NCBI GenBank assembly: GCA_031772625.1
Contig: CM062814.1
Location: 821,632,757 to 821,696,756, forward strand
Length of the DNA stretch: 64,000 nucleotides
Direction: 5' to 3'
Origin: Pinus tabuliformis
Lineage: Eukaryota > Streptophyta > Pinopsida > Pinales > Pinaceae
Shown: one piece after another, positions 48,388 through 59,112 of the stretch
Position numbering within the stretch: the stretch's first letter is position 1
How the letters are laid out: the number at the start of each line of letters is the position of its first letter
The notes under the pieces: generated by a model
What the model was told of the DNA's origin: nothing
Database searches by the model: none
The model's input: the letters and a program-made list of their open reading frames with translations, nothing else
Program-made: the position numbers and the translations under genes

Positions 48388-49199
48388 AGCTTGTCTGTTC
48401 TACAAGAAAAGTTGGTATACGCAAGTTACGAAAGGTATATACGCGTATACACGCGGATTTAGGCTGGGAAAGTCGCGTGTATGGTGTACGCTTGTTGCAG
48501 AGAGTATATCCGCGTCCATACACTGTTTCATGCAGGAGAAATCGCGTATATGAAGTTCTGAACAGCAAGGGCAAACTCTGGAGTTCTGAACAGCAATGGG
48601 TATGTCAGAATTCTTCAGGCACGGTTTCAGGGGGTGCAGCAGGCACAGGTTCAGGGGGAGCAGCTTAAAAGTCTCATAAAGCATTGTTGGCATTCAGATG
48701 TTTTGGTTGTTGATTTCAGGAAAAGGAGCTTAGAAAGAAATCCTGGTTGCTGATCTAAAAAGATGTTCATCATATGCTGCTGGTGACTTTCATAAGTCTT
48801 GGTCTAGATCTGTTGTCTCTATGTCATGTATCTCTCTTGTGATATCTCTTTTATGGTGTCAAGGTCATGTAACGGCCTATGTTGGTTTCCCCACTATGCC
48901 TGGGATGAATGATGTAATATAATTGATTGTTTCTGATGTGTCCCCTCTTGGTAGGGAGTATGGATGTATGTAGTGAGTCTTTTGGTGATAGAAAGGTCCC
49001 TTATGGTGTATAAGTCTTGGTTCTTGTTGAAGATCATCTTTTGCAGATCTTGCCTACAGTCAGGGGGAGCATGTTTCAGCACAGCCAAGCAGAGGTATCA
49101 GCATGTTCTCAGGGGGAGCACAGCCCTTTGCCCTTGATGACAAAGGGGGAGAATGATTCTAAGGATCTGAAGGTTGCCATCAAGTCCAAAGGGGGAGAT
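48388..49199 (+). other. 3' UTR with multiple polypurine tracts, array unit 5
   Basis: About 0.8 kb is non-coding. CG-rich palindromic motifs (tatatacgcgtatacacgcgg near 48436, gtcgcgtgtatggtgtacgc near 48472, atcgcgtatatg near 48541) cluster at the start. Agggggag-type tracts occur at 48653, 49062, 49111 and 49144, and the final PPT aaagggggagat (49188-49199) touches LTR5. Multiple such tracts before the 3' LTR are known in Sireviruses. Small frames here are not supported as genes. Confidence 0.85.
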
Positions 49200-50723
49200 T
49201 GTTGGCATTTTGGCTCAGGTATGGCGCTATGATACAGGTGTTGTCCTTGATGGCAACTCTCTTTGATGACAGACCTCCGTTCAGTCTACAGAATGAAGAA
49301 GAAATCTCATATACGCAGGTTAATTAAGTCCAAGTTGCGTATACACGCTGGTGATATGCATAGTAAGTCGCATATACGCAGGAGAGCTATATAATAAGTC
49401 GCGTATACACGCAGATGAATGAACAGAAAAGTGCGTATATGTCGGGAAGTTTCCTTTTGGTCCATGGTAGTTAGTCCTCGGTACTTGTGCCTATGTCTTT
49501 GGACCAAAGTACCTCGACAGTCGTGTAGATCTCTAGTTTTGAAGTTGATGGTTTTGGATTTCTATGGTTTTGGCTCTTGGTATTGAGCAAGGCCTAAGGC
49601 TATATAAGGAGAAGAAGATCATTAGGCAAGATCATCTTTTGAAAAAGGCTTGAATATCTGAAAAAGAAAGAGATCTGATATGCAGGTTCTGGGTTGCTTG
49701 ATCTAAGCCAAGGAGAGATCACATCGGTTGATGGAAGACTAGATCTAAGTATAGATCGGGATCTAATGGTTTGAAATGCACTATCATGATATATTATGCG
49801 TATTTCTAGATCTGCATACTGTCGCAATGTTATGTTCTGGGTCTAACTGATGTCTGGTACAGCTGCAAATTGAGAGAGTTTATTTTTAGATCTGTACGCA
49901 GGTTGGCTTCGGTAAAAGAGCGTGTATACGCGGGTTTTTCTCATTGAAGTAGCGTATATCTTTTGAAGCTTGATTTTGGGTTTACAGTCGGGTCTGACTG
50001 TTATTGCAGAGTTCTGTAGTCTGCTCTGTGTTCTGGTAACTGGTGATTGACAGGGTTCAGTGGTTCAGTGATTCAAAGTTTGGTTGTTTTATGCTTCAAT
50101 GATCTGTTATGAAAGGTGAATGAATTGTGGTCTTCAGATTGTAATGTTGTGCTTCAGAATATCCAGTCTGAAAATGTATGAAAAGTGGTATCTGAAAGAA
50201 AGAAGATTGTAGGTCAGCACCTACGTACTAGTATCTTGGCTAGTACAAGAGCAAAGGGGGTTGGAGCTCCCTTCCAAGGAAGTTTGGAGAACGAGAGAAG
50301 GTTGTAGCCTTCTGCAGGTTGTAGCCTGCGTACTGGTATAAGGCTGCACCAGTACAAAAAGATTGTAAACTGAAGTTTCATATTAAAGAAAGATAGAGAC
50401 AACTTGCAGCAGGTGGTTTTCACCCACATTGGGTTTCCACCTTATATCTTGGTGTTCATGTGTGTGACTTTTGATCTGTTCTGTTATACTGCACCTGTTT
50501 ACTGTTAATGTGGTGAATAATGTCCTGATGCACTTAACTGAAGAATAAGCTGACTAAATTATGAGTTTTCTTCTTATACGCTGTTTTATTTAGTCACAGT
50601 AGCGTGTACACGCTGGTTCACTTAACTGAAGTAGCGTATATGTTTCTGAGCATTGAAAAAGTTTGATTGATCTGATAATACTGATTCACCCCCCCCCCCC
50701 CCCTCTCAGTATTATTTCCAACA
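49200..50723 (+). repeat. LTR5 of the copia array (right end)
   Basis: This is 1524 bp long and is the outermost 3' LTR. It is followed by non-element sequence starting atctctctaatg instead of a PBS. It differs from LTR4 by a few C/T or G/A changes (for example gtcgcatatacgc near 49371 and gcctatgtc near 49492), one missing base near 50157 and a longer poly-C tract (about 50689-50703). Confidence 0.93.
49601..49607 (+). promoter_or_regulatory. TATA box of the array LTR
   Basis: tatataa in the context ggctatataaggag is conserved in all five full LTRs (16545, 23786, 35131, 42350, 49601). It lies about 400 bases into the LTR, in the usual place for a U3 promoter. Confidence 0.7.
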
Positions 50724-50728
50724 ATCTC
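50724..50728 (+). other. right target-site duplication candidate of the array
   Basis: atctc follows LTR5 and matches atctt before LTR1 at four of five bases. Confidence 0.5.
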
Positions 50729-51359
50729 TCTAATGCCTTGTGGGAGGAACCAAGGTGAAAACTCATTTGCTCATACAATTAGGGTGTATATATAACCAAG
50801 GGGTGATGATTCACCCTCCTTGTGACTCTTTGAGTACCTCATGACTAGTTAAATTCCTATGACTTTTTGACTTACATGACTCTTCATATTCCATGTGTGT
50901 CCTTTGGACTTCCACTTTACCATACATTTCGAATAGGTAATTACATAATCAACAATAATGATGTGGCATATGATGACTTATGATAGGACATGACATGACA
51001 CTGATGACATGGACTACATGATGATGTGATAGTGCCAAGATTTCCTTATTGCTACTTATTTCATTATGTATTCTTGAACAAATAGTGCATGTTCTTCTTC
51101 TTCCTCCTTATGACTTGAATATGAGGAGTCTTACAGGTGACCTTGATCTTCATATTCTGTTAGAGTTTGATGTTCCTTAATCATCTTGCCTGTTGAAGAT
51201 CTTATCTCTTCAACTCCATATGTGTCTTCTAGCATATCCTCCTTCTCCATCTCCTTCTTCATCATCTTTCTATACCATGATAGAGTTCCTACATGTACAA
51301 TTAGCTCATGACAATATGACAACAGTCTGATAAACCCCTAGTCTAAGATGGTGCACATT
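50729..51359. other. no recognisable gene
   Basis: This is right flank of the array, presumably continuous with 16143 before insertion. It is rich in atgac and catgatg runs around 50960-51040. The minus frame at 51131-51322 has no family resemblance that I can see. Confidence 0.5.
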
Positions 51360-51360
51360 A

Positions 51361-51397
51361 ATCCACTAACTGAGCCATAATCCACTAACTGAGCCAA
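51361..51397 (+). repeat. 19-bp tandem duplication
   Basis: aatccactaactgagccat is followed directly by a second copy. This is simple slippage next to the larger degenerate repeat. Confidence 0.85.
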
Positions 51398-51424
51398 GAC
51401 CTAGTGATAGGTTAGGAAAGAGAC

Positions 51425-51960
51425 TCACTAACTGCACAATTGTACAACTCGGCTAGTCAAGGGTGAAGCTTGAGCCTTGAGACTATGAAATGTGCAGTTC
51501 AGGCTAGGATGAGGAAGAAAAATGCACATTCTGGGATCTCAGGGTGACAGGTTGATGGGAGAGGCACTGGATCAACCTATTATGTAGTTCTAGAAGGAAA
51601 ATGAGCTTTAGTGACTGTACAATTGCATAGTTCAAGAGCTCACTCTTGGGGCTTGAGCCTTGAGACTGCATAGTGTCAGTTCAAGTAGGATTGCAGGAGA
51701 AAACTACACAGTTATGGAAGCCAGTGAGACAGGCTAAGGGGATGGGCACTGGATGAACACACTATGCAATTCTGAGAGATAAGGGAGGTTGGGATATTGT
51801 GCAACTATGCAATTCATAGGCTCATAGAATGAGCTTGTGGCTTGTGATTTCGTAGTGCGCAGTTAAGGCCAGGGTTGAAGAAAGTATTGTGCAACTCTAG
51901 AGGTTAAGGATGGAGGTTGATCACAGGAACTACATAGTGCAACAGTCCTAGGAGGAAGGA
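51425..51960 (+). repeat. degenerate tandem repeat, about three units of about 183 bp
   Basis: Landmarks recur at a spacing of about 183 bp. gagccttgagact at 51472 and 51655 corresponds to gcttgtgatttcg near 51840. Gcactggat near 51564 and 51747, and cagttcaggctaggat, cagttcaagtaggatt and cagttaaggccagggt at 51494, 51677 and 51860, follow the same period. The units are well diverged and no coding frame spans them. Confidence 0.7.
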
Positions 51961-53349
51961 ACTATGCATGGCACAGTACGAAAGGGGAAGGTCACAACTA
52001 CAGGACTAAAAAAATGCAATCCACAGTTCAGGGAGGTCGGGTAAAGCTAGGTTGCTTGGTCAGGAAGCCCTTTCATAAATGGATAAGTGTGGGATCAGCG
52101 AGACTAATGTGAACAATGATAAGACTTCAACTCTGATCACACACTTAGAATACTTTATGACACAACAACATAGATAGCCATGACACATGAACAATGAATT
52201 TCCCTCAGTGTCACAACTTTACAAGAAGTGCGACACTTAAGATACACTTTACGATGACCGTGACGACACTTCTGTGACAGTTGCTAAAACTTTGGGAATG
52301 AATGTGACTTATGTTTACATGGTTATAAAAACTCATTCACATAGAGATAAACCCTTGAAACCACTAGAAAAGTCATTCATACATCGTGTGATAGCTAACA
52401 TGAAAAAAGATGACAATTACTAAAGTGCGAATGAATATTGCGATAGGTGAATGACCATTAAAGTAACACATGCCAGAGTAAATATAACATGAAAACACCA
52501 CTAATTATAGTGAAGATAAGCAAAAGTGACAACCGAAAACATGAAAATGGCACTAACAAAAACAAAGGTGTGTGAAAGCAACAATTTTCAAAACCCACTG
52601 AAATGGAACTATGAATGTAGCTAGAATATGAGAAACTGTCGTTGTCAGCGTGAAGTGATTGTCGATATGGATTGGACATAACACAGGCACAATATTGATG
52701 GAACGTGATATGCTTGTCCAATATTGTGAACAATAATTCACTCGTGAACTTGTTGCAGACTAAGCATTTGTGAGAAAGTGACTTCGACACTTCTAATACA
52801 AGAAGGGAGCTTAAAAGCATCAACGGACCAAGAAGTGACTATGGAATGATCGATCACAAGATCCACAGTAGGCTAAAAAATTTGAGTGTATGCAAAATTT
52901 TGGAGGTTATTTTTCATAGCAACAACAAAATCATTATACCTATGAGGTATGTCTTGTGGATGTTAGGGTTTTTTACCATTCTTAAAATTAATCTCAAACA
53001 AGTGATTTAGGAATTTTTGCTATAATTTTTTCACTGAAGTTTCAAATTATGAAAATTTTAGGAGTTTATTAAGGCATATCAGAGTACTTTAGTCGAAAAT
53101 TTTAGAGTTAAAATATTCAACATTTCAAATATACATCAAGACAAAGATTGATCATCTAGTTAGTCTCCAAAATCATGTTTGAAAGGTACATAGCTTACAA
53201 GTGACCTAACTTCTGATTAGAAAATCTACATTTTGTGATTAAAAACTATGCCAATGAGGAAAAGGATGAGAATTATTACCTTTTCACATGAAAAATGGTG
53301 CTCCAAAAATTACTACACTAGGTAAGCGTCTGAGAGTTCAACCATGACT
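51961..53349. other. no recognisable gene
   Basis: The minus frame at 52458-52823 (121 codons, hydrophobic C-terminal half) has no known motif and is probably chance. The 5' LTR of the downstream chromovirus would be expected in or near this stretch, but I cannot match it to 62692-62968 by eye. Confidence 0.45.
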
Positions 53350-54800
53350 TAGGAAGCAAGAGAAGAGTTTTTTAAGAGATATCCGAATTGGAAAACTAGT
53401 TTAATGAATTGAGTGGAAAGTCAATAACAAGTAATGATTTGAATGGTAATATGGAATGGATGGAAAATAAGATGAATGGAAATAGGGAACATATGGAAAA
53501 GAATATGGATGAAAATAATGAATATATGGAAATAAAATTGAAGATTTCCAAAATCCTATGTTTGTCATATTCTTACATACCCTAGATGAAATAAACCCTA
53601 AAGGAGATATTAAGATCCAAGGAAATCATGAAAATTTGGAGGAAATAAATATTTATTCCTAGAATCACTATTATTCATCTCCAAATATGCATCATTGAGG
53701 GTTCCACTCGGCACCAAGGAACTAGTTAATTCCGAAGATTTATATGAGAAATTTGATGGTAACGATCCAATAACATGCATATTATAGATGGGTCAATTTT
53801 TTGATCTGCACCAAGTGCCACATTTAAAAAAGTAACTCTTGTAGCTTTGTATTTAGAACCTAATAATTTTTTTTTTGTACCAATGGATTTGTGAACCGAG
53901 AAAGGACTCTATTATCTCTTAATTCACTTTTACAAATGAATTGATAGAAAATTATGGGTATATTAAGAGAAACACATTCTTTAGTCAATTGCTAGATCTT
54001 TGGTAAAAATATCTAATTACAAGGCACATTCAATGATTCTAAAAGCTCAATATGAAGATAAATAATATTACAAAGGGTAATTTGTTAGATATATTTATGG
54101 GCACTTTAAAGGACAACATTCGACATGAGGTTCATCCCTTTGAACCTAAATCCCTACAGCATCCTTTCAATATGGAAAGGAAGGTGGAAATAAAAACTAT
54201 GGCTATTATAATTGTATCCAATGACAACTATAGAGAAACCCCATGTTCCCTCTCCTAACCTCACTCAATTGACAAGGTTGACACCTCAACAAATGGATTA
54301 AATAAGAGAAAAGGAACTATGTTTCGAATGTGACATCAAGTATTATGAGTACAATAAATGAAATGAGAATTGAACCATCTTAAATAGAGCTAGAAGAGAA
54401 TATTCCAACCACATCTTGTCATGCATTGGTTGATATCATTACTCACAAAATGCTCAAGATTTAAGGATATCTCAGAAAGAAAAGGGCCCAACAATTTTGA
54501 TTGAATGTTGTAGGACCATGATTAAGTTCCAAAGAAATGGTGTTAGTGTTGTATTAGGGGTCCAATGGTTACAACCATTATGAATAATATATTTTAACTT
54601 TCAAGAAATTTTCATGATATTTTCCTTAGACGGAAAGGAATTTGGAAATAGTATTATCCAACAAAAACCCTCTAATTGATAATCTCTAATAGGATGAAAA
54701 ATTTACTCAGAAAGGGAAAACATGGTGTAATTTCACAATGTTGAATTTTAAACAAAATTACAATATCTAGATGTGATAATATATTACACTAGTTACTACA
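53350..54800 (+). pseudogene. chromovirus gag and protease-linker remnant
   Basis: Translated across frames, this gives a Ty3 gag. EKFDGNDPIT and then MGQFFDLHQVPHLKKVTLVA (near 53790-53850) are followed by NLLDIFMGTLKDNIRHEVHP and EPKSLQHPFNMERKVE (54052-54200). A decayed zinc-knuckle area (LCFECDIKYYEYNK) lies near 54325. The linker before RT is recognisable as VSVVLGVQWLQPL near 54545. Many stops and frameshifts show it is dead. Similarity then ends near 54790 and resumes near 59890, so about 5 kb has been inserted. Confidence 0.75.
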
Positions 54801-56330
54801 AGTAGAAAGAGAGAAGGAGACTAAGTTAACACTAAAATAGACTAAGTGACTAGTGAATAAATTTGAACTCACTTGATTATTTCATGATTGAGTACAATTA
54901 AATATCCTTCTCATAGAGAGTAGGAATAATCACTAAGTGTGGTTCCAAGTGCATGAAAAACTAGTAGAAAAATATTTTTTCCTTAATTCTAGTTAAATTG
55001 GCCAAAAAGTGAGTTGTAGGGTCTAAAATAGATTTAGGGTCAATTATATATTTGACTAAAATAACTAATATAAAATTAAGTGATGATTAAATATGGAACT
55101 CACCCATATAGTTCCTAACTCAAGTGGTAAATGAGAAAAACCAAAAATAAGGTTAAAAATCAAAGGATAAGGTTTCCTATATTTAAGGGATCAATGGTTA
55201 AGGTTATAAATAAGGTTGTCCCTAAAAAAAGGAAGGAAGTGTGCACTTGTGGATAGGTTCCCTAGACAATAGGAAGTGCACATTATTGGAAAGTAAAAAT
55301 CCATGTCAATGCCTAGTCAATGTCTAGTCATTACCATGTGTCAACATACATGGTACCTATTAGAGCCTAGATTTACCTCAGGCTGAAGGGAGGCAATCCT
55401 AGGATAACCATAAACCAAGCTTAACCTGGTAGCTAGCCCTACTAGGTCAGGAGAGGACTCTCTCCTTATCAATCTCAGTCGAGATGACTGCAAATATGGA
55501 TTTTAGGCTAGGTATAGTAGCTCTAGGGCTTTTTGATTGATTTTGATGGTTTCGCTGGATCAAATGGAGCAAGCAGCTTTGGGTCTAGGAAATCAAATCA
55601 GGAATGCAGAGTGTTCTATGGGGCGAGGTAGGTAGGTGTTTTAGCACTTGAAATTGAGTGAGATGGTAGGTCTAAGACTGGTGAGGAGCTGAGGAGGGCA
55701 TTCAGAGCTCATGATTCCTCTTTAAAAAGTAGAAAACATCAAAAAATAAATGGATTCCCAAGGCATAGCACTGTAACGAATGTATTCTACCTATCTATCT
55801 TGATTTCATTTAGTTAGAAGAATGAATAAGATTGTGGCACACATAACACATGAGAAAAACTAATAACAGAAGAATAAACTATGCAAAAACACTTTACCAC
55901 AAGTATCCCATAAAAATAGTTGTAAATCCTGGTTCATTTCCTTGCCAAACTACTATAAAGATGTACAATGTAGTTCAGAGCATCCAAGAGAGTCCAACCT
56001 TTGCTAATGACTGAAAAAGCAAATAATATAGGCAATCAAACCACATATGCTAGCCATTAGGGGTCAAATCCAAGAGATAAGGAACTCTTACAACCATTTC
56101 CAAACAAGGAGCAGGAATATAGGCAGTGGAACAACTTGCCTCTATAAGCATGGAAACTGATTCATTAACCCCCAAACCACCTCAAAATGATGAATCTGCC
56201 CTCTAAGGCCATTTTACAATTACATTTACATAGAATAGCATCATTTACAATCATAAATTCATCCATGATGAGAGAAAAATTCAACTTGTAGAAAAACTAG
56301 GTGAAAACTGGATTTTTTAGCAAATTGGCT
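54801..56330. other. left part of the DNA that splits the chromovirus; no gene seen
   Basis: This stretch is AT-rich and non-coding. A sequence tggtacctattagagcctag near 55350 is loosely like a copia PBS, but nothing around it supports one. No LTR pair could be found by eye between here and 59120-59880. Confidence 0.45.
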
Positions 56331-56333
56331 CTA

Positions 56334-56708
56334 TGCGTAGCGCCACTGGCCAGGTGCGCAGTGCCACTTCACAACATCTTTTGGAGGCCTTCCCCTTAGC
56401 CAAATTGAGTCCAAGATAGCTCATTGGAAATTTCTTCCTGTCGAGTTTCTGGAACATCTTGAATTTTTGCATTTGGAGGTCATTTGCCCCCTCAAACGTG
56501 AAATATCCCAAGGCCGCTTCTGTGTGTCCAAAAAGAAGCCGAGAGGTCATTTTTTAATGGTTTTTTGACCTTTTGGTGACCAATTTTTGCTCCAAAATTT
56601 CTGAGATTTTTTGTATTTGATGCTCTCATCATGACAAATCCAAATATAAAAGCCATTTCTTCAAAAAGTCCTCCAATGAAAAGCATAGCACCGGTGGCGC
56701 TACGCACC
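56334..56708. repeat. CG-rich short motif cluster, 3' side of the unidentified minus-strand unit
   Basis: tatgcgtagcgcc at 56332, aggtgcgcagtgcc at 56352 and the reverse form ggcgctacgcacc at 56696 belong to the same motif family as six copies at 58852-58985. The sequence between them is non-coding or doubtful; the minus frames at 56317-56550 and 56492-56707 overlap each other and are not convincing. Confidence 0.65.
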
Positions 56709-56798
56709 TAGGGCAAATTTCTGTGTTGCAAAATTTCAAAAATTGAAAATGACCAAAATTTGTCAAAAATTGCCCAGATTTGGCACAAGGCACTATCA

Positions 56799-57362
56799 TT
56801 AATTGATTTGATGGGCTAGTGAGGCTTCAGCCAAGATTTTTAACTTGTCTTGCTCCTTTTTGCTCCTTAAGGCCTTCCTCAACCTAGCCTTAAGCTTCCT
56901 CATCCTTATGTTGCATATTTTGTTCTGGGTCATGTAGTGGTAGGCCATGTGGCGAAGCATCTTCTTGTCTCTATTGGCCTTCTCAATCAGCCCCTCAAGG
57001 TGTATGTTGACCCTCTCAAGCCAAGTTTCTCAGTCATTCTCGATCTCTTGTTCAATGGAAGTCAACTTAACCTTGGCCTTCTTAGCCTTTTTCGTGTTCT
57101 CCTTGATCATTTGTAGCTCCATGAGGACTTTCTTGTCCATCAATTGTTTGTTTTCTTTCTCTAGATATTTGATGACCCACTTAGCCCTCTCTAGGATGTC
57201 AAACAAAGCTTGTATCTCAGCCTCTTGCTCTTTAATGATCATGTCTTTGACACTTTTTGGATCTTGAGCTTCTAAGTCAATGACATCAACTCCTTGTGTC
57301 TCCTCATGATCAACAAGGTCAAAATCTCTCTCTTGCCCATCACTAAGATCCTTCTCATGCAT
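56799..57362 (-). pseudogene. coiled-coil protein part, unidentified minus-strand unit
   Basis: The frame runs from Met 57362 to a TAA at 56801-56799, with a single in-frame TGA at about 57032. The first part is acidic (LVDHEETQGVDVIDLEAQDP). The middle has long heptad-like helices (QEAEIQALFDILERAKWVIK, YLEKENKQLMDKKVLMELQM), and the end is basic and helical (RMRKLKARLRKALRSKKEQD). It follows the frame at 57560-58411 on the same strand with about 200 bases between. It may be the C-terminal part of the same ancestral protein. I do not know a function for it. Confidence 0.5.
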
Positions 57363-57429
57363 CTTTTTCTTACCTTTACCTTTTCCCTTGTGTTGCTGCC
57401 CAACCTGTACCTATTTAGCTAAACAAAGA

Positions 57430-57531
57430 AGGCAAAGCCCCTTTCACTCCTCGTGGAGATAGCATTTGCCTGTGGCTTGAATATGAAGGTGAAAACCCTT
57501 CCACCCTTTGTGGAGATAATACTCACCTGGC
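57430..57531 (+). repeat. two-copy direct repeat between the two coding parts
   Basis: aggcaaagcccctttcactc and aggtgaaaacccttccaccc start two related stretches about 57 bases apart. Both contain tggagata and end in cctgtggc or cacctggc. They are diverged and lie between the two minus-strand frames. Confidence 0.55.
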
Positions 57532-57559
57532 AGCTGCAAAAAGTTTCCTAGTTCCCCTC

Positions 57560-58411
57560 TCATATGTCACAAACACTGGCACTCCAACATTTCGGTCTCT
57601 TGGAACTTTTCATGTCCTGAAGGTCCACCTTCTTGATGAGGCACTGATGAAAAGATTGAGGGCCTTTTAACATTTCATGAGAAATGAAAGTCTCCCATGG
57701 CATGTTAAGAAGGTTGAGCTGATGTAAAAAAATGATCTTAATCAAAGAGTAGTGGTAAATGCTAGTTAATTGCTGGGGGTATGATTTCTTCTTTACAATG
57801 AGTGCCATCTTCTCGCTGTTTCTGAACATGAAGTAGGGTATATTCATCATCCTTACTTTAGTAAAATGCATCAGCAGTCTAATGTGGTAAGCATACAATC
57901 GGGAGAACCTACCTTCACAAGTAAAGTACTTGATGATGATCTTCATCAATGGAGCAAACCTGTCCTCCAAGAACATAAAGGGGAATACTCTCTTGAGTTT
58001 GTTATGGTATCTAGCCTTGATGTAAGGCTTATAGTACTCCTTGTCAATGTCCTGACCTTTTTTCCACTTTTCACCCACATTTGGAATACCTGTAGCCTCT
58101 AAAATAACAACTGGTGACAAAGTGAATGTAACTCCAGCAAGGTTTACTTCATTGTTGTCAAAATGTGTCACAAACAACCTTGCTTATTCATGATGAAATT
58201 TAACCCTTTCCACCATTTCACAAAAACCAAAACACGACTAGTGTTTAAAAGAAGAAATGGAAAATGGGCAGGCTTGCAGCTCCCTCAAACTGGTAGGCTC
58301 TTCTCTAATATGTTTTCCTCCTTTATGAGGCTTCCTGTCCTATGTGTCTCTCTCCCTAGAACTGTCACTAAGGGTTTCTTCTTCTAGTTCATACTCACTG
58401 TCCCTCTCCAT
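57560..58411 (-). pseudogene. unidentified minus-strand protein, possibly of a plant retroelement
   Basis: One frame runs from the ATG at 58411 (MERDSEYELEEETLSDSSRE) to 57560, with three in-frame stops near 58352, 58247 and 58190 and none after that for 205 codons. The long part contains VNLAGVTFTLSPVVILEATG, then VFPFMFLEDRFAPLMKIIIK, YFTCEGRFSRLYAYHIRLLM and MNIPYFMFRNSEKMALIVKK. The order, a short beta-type start, a hydrophobic helical core and a C-terminal tail, reminds me of the plant transposon-associated protein domain common in repeat-rich plant genomes; this is recollection, not a checked match. No nuclease, RT or transposase motif is visible. A minus-strand TATA-like box lies about 700 bases upstream. 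Confidence 0.5.
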
Positions 58412-58851
58412 TGTTTTATAGCTATTTCTCTTGTGGTGAATGAAGAGATAGGGTAAATGAATTTAAGATGAGTATGAAGAGATTTTATAGGTAAATAGGT
58501 GAGAGTGAATAAGACTGTGAATGGGATTTAGTGAGTGAGTAGGGGTTTGGGAATATTGTATGAAGTGGGGAACATATATGAGGGAATGATGTTTAGGGAA
58601 TATTATATGAGGGAATGGGATTTATGGAACAACAAATAGATGAGGTAGGACAACAATAAATGAGTGAGCTTCTAAATTATGAGACAGTTTGGTAAAAATT
58701 AGGGTTTGATTTTTTGAGAGACAAAATCACCAAAGAATGATTGCAACAACCCTTTTCAGCAAGAATGATGGTGTTACTTACTTGAAAAGAGGCAATTTGG
58801 AGGTTTTGAGGTGAATTGATGCAATTTGGAACGATTTGTATTTTAGCTGCC

Positions 58852-58985
58852 AGGTGCGTACCGTACTCACCCAGGTACATAGCGCCAATTTGGTGCATAG
58901 CGCCCGTTCATTTTTACGCTGTGGAAATTACCCAGGTGTGTAGTGCCAACTCTATGTGTAGCGCCGGCCTTTGGTGCATAGCGCC
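58852..58985. repeat. cluster of GGTGCGTAGCGCC-type motifs in the leader of the minus-strand unit
   Basis: Copies are caggtgcgtaccg at 58851, aggtacatagcgcc at 58873, tggtgcatagcgcc at 58891, aggtgtgtagtgcc at 58934, tatgtgtagcgcc at 58953 and ggtgcatagcgcc at 58973. They lie between the TATA-like box and the coding frame and recur on the far side at 56334-56708. Confidence 0.75.
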
Positions 58986-59104
58986 AGTCAAATTTCTCCA
59001 AAAACACAGTGAATGCACCCCTTTGCTCAATAACACTTCAAAATCGTGTTTTTAGCTCAAGGATTTCAACTCAAACAATGAAATGACTTAAGAGAGGGAT
59101 GACC

Positions 59105-59112
59105 TTTATATA
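59105..59112 (-). promoter_or_regulatory. minus-strand TATA-like box
   Basis: The minus strand reads ctatataaagg in this place, upstream of the motif cluster and the frame at 58411. Start of transcription would fall near 59075. Only sequence form and position support it. Confidence 0.45.

Larger units (their letters stand above)
16144..50723 (+). mobile_element. tandem array of a Sirevirus-like Ty1/copia retrotransposon
   Basis: Five complete LTRs, one LTR fragment and five internal regions lie head to tail, all on the + strand. LTR starts are at 16144, 23383, 34730, 41949 and 49200, giving spacings of 7239, 11347 (one unit plus a truncated one), 7219 and 7251 bp. Adjacent units share a single LTR, as expected from unequal recombination between LTRs of one or more elements rather than independent insertions. 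Traits seen that are known in the SIRE/Maximus lineage are a coiled-coil gag, several AGGGGGAG tracts before the 3' LTR, and CG-rich palindromes in the LTRs. Units 3-5 are almost identical, so the expansion is recent. An assembly artefact cannot be excluded for units 1-2. Confidence 0.85.

Noticed and set aside
16144..50723. Segmental duplication of host DNA instead of a retroelement array
   Set aside because: The repeat unit is exactly LTR plus internal region, with no host sequence carried between units.
52458..52823. Minus frame of 121 codons with a hydrophobic C-terminal half
   Set aside because: No family resemblance, no promoter, overlapping frames; probably chance in AT-rich DNA.
55345..55370. 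tggtacctattagagcctag, loosely like a copia PBS
   Set aside because: It has an internal insertion relative to the site, no LTR end before it and no gag after it.
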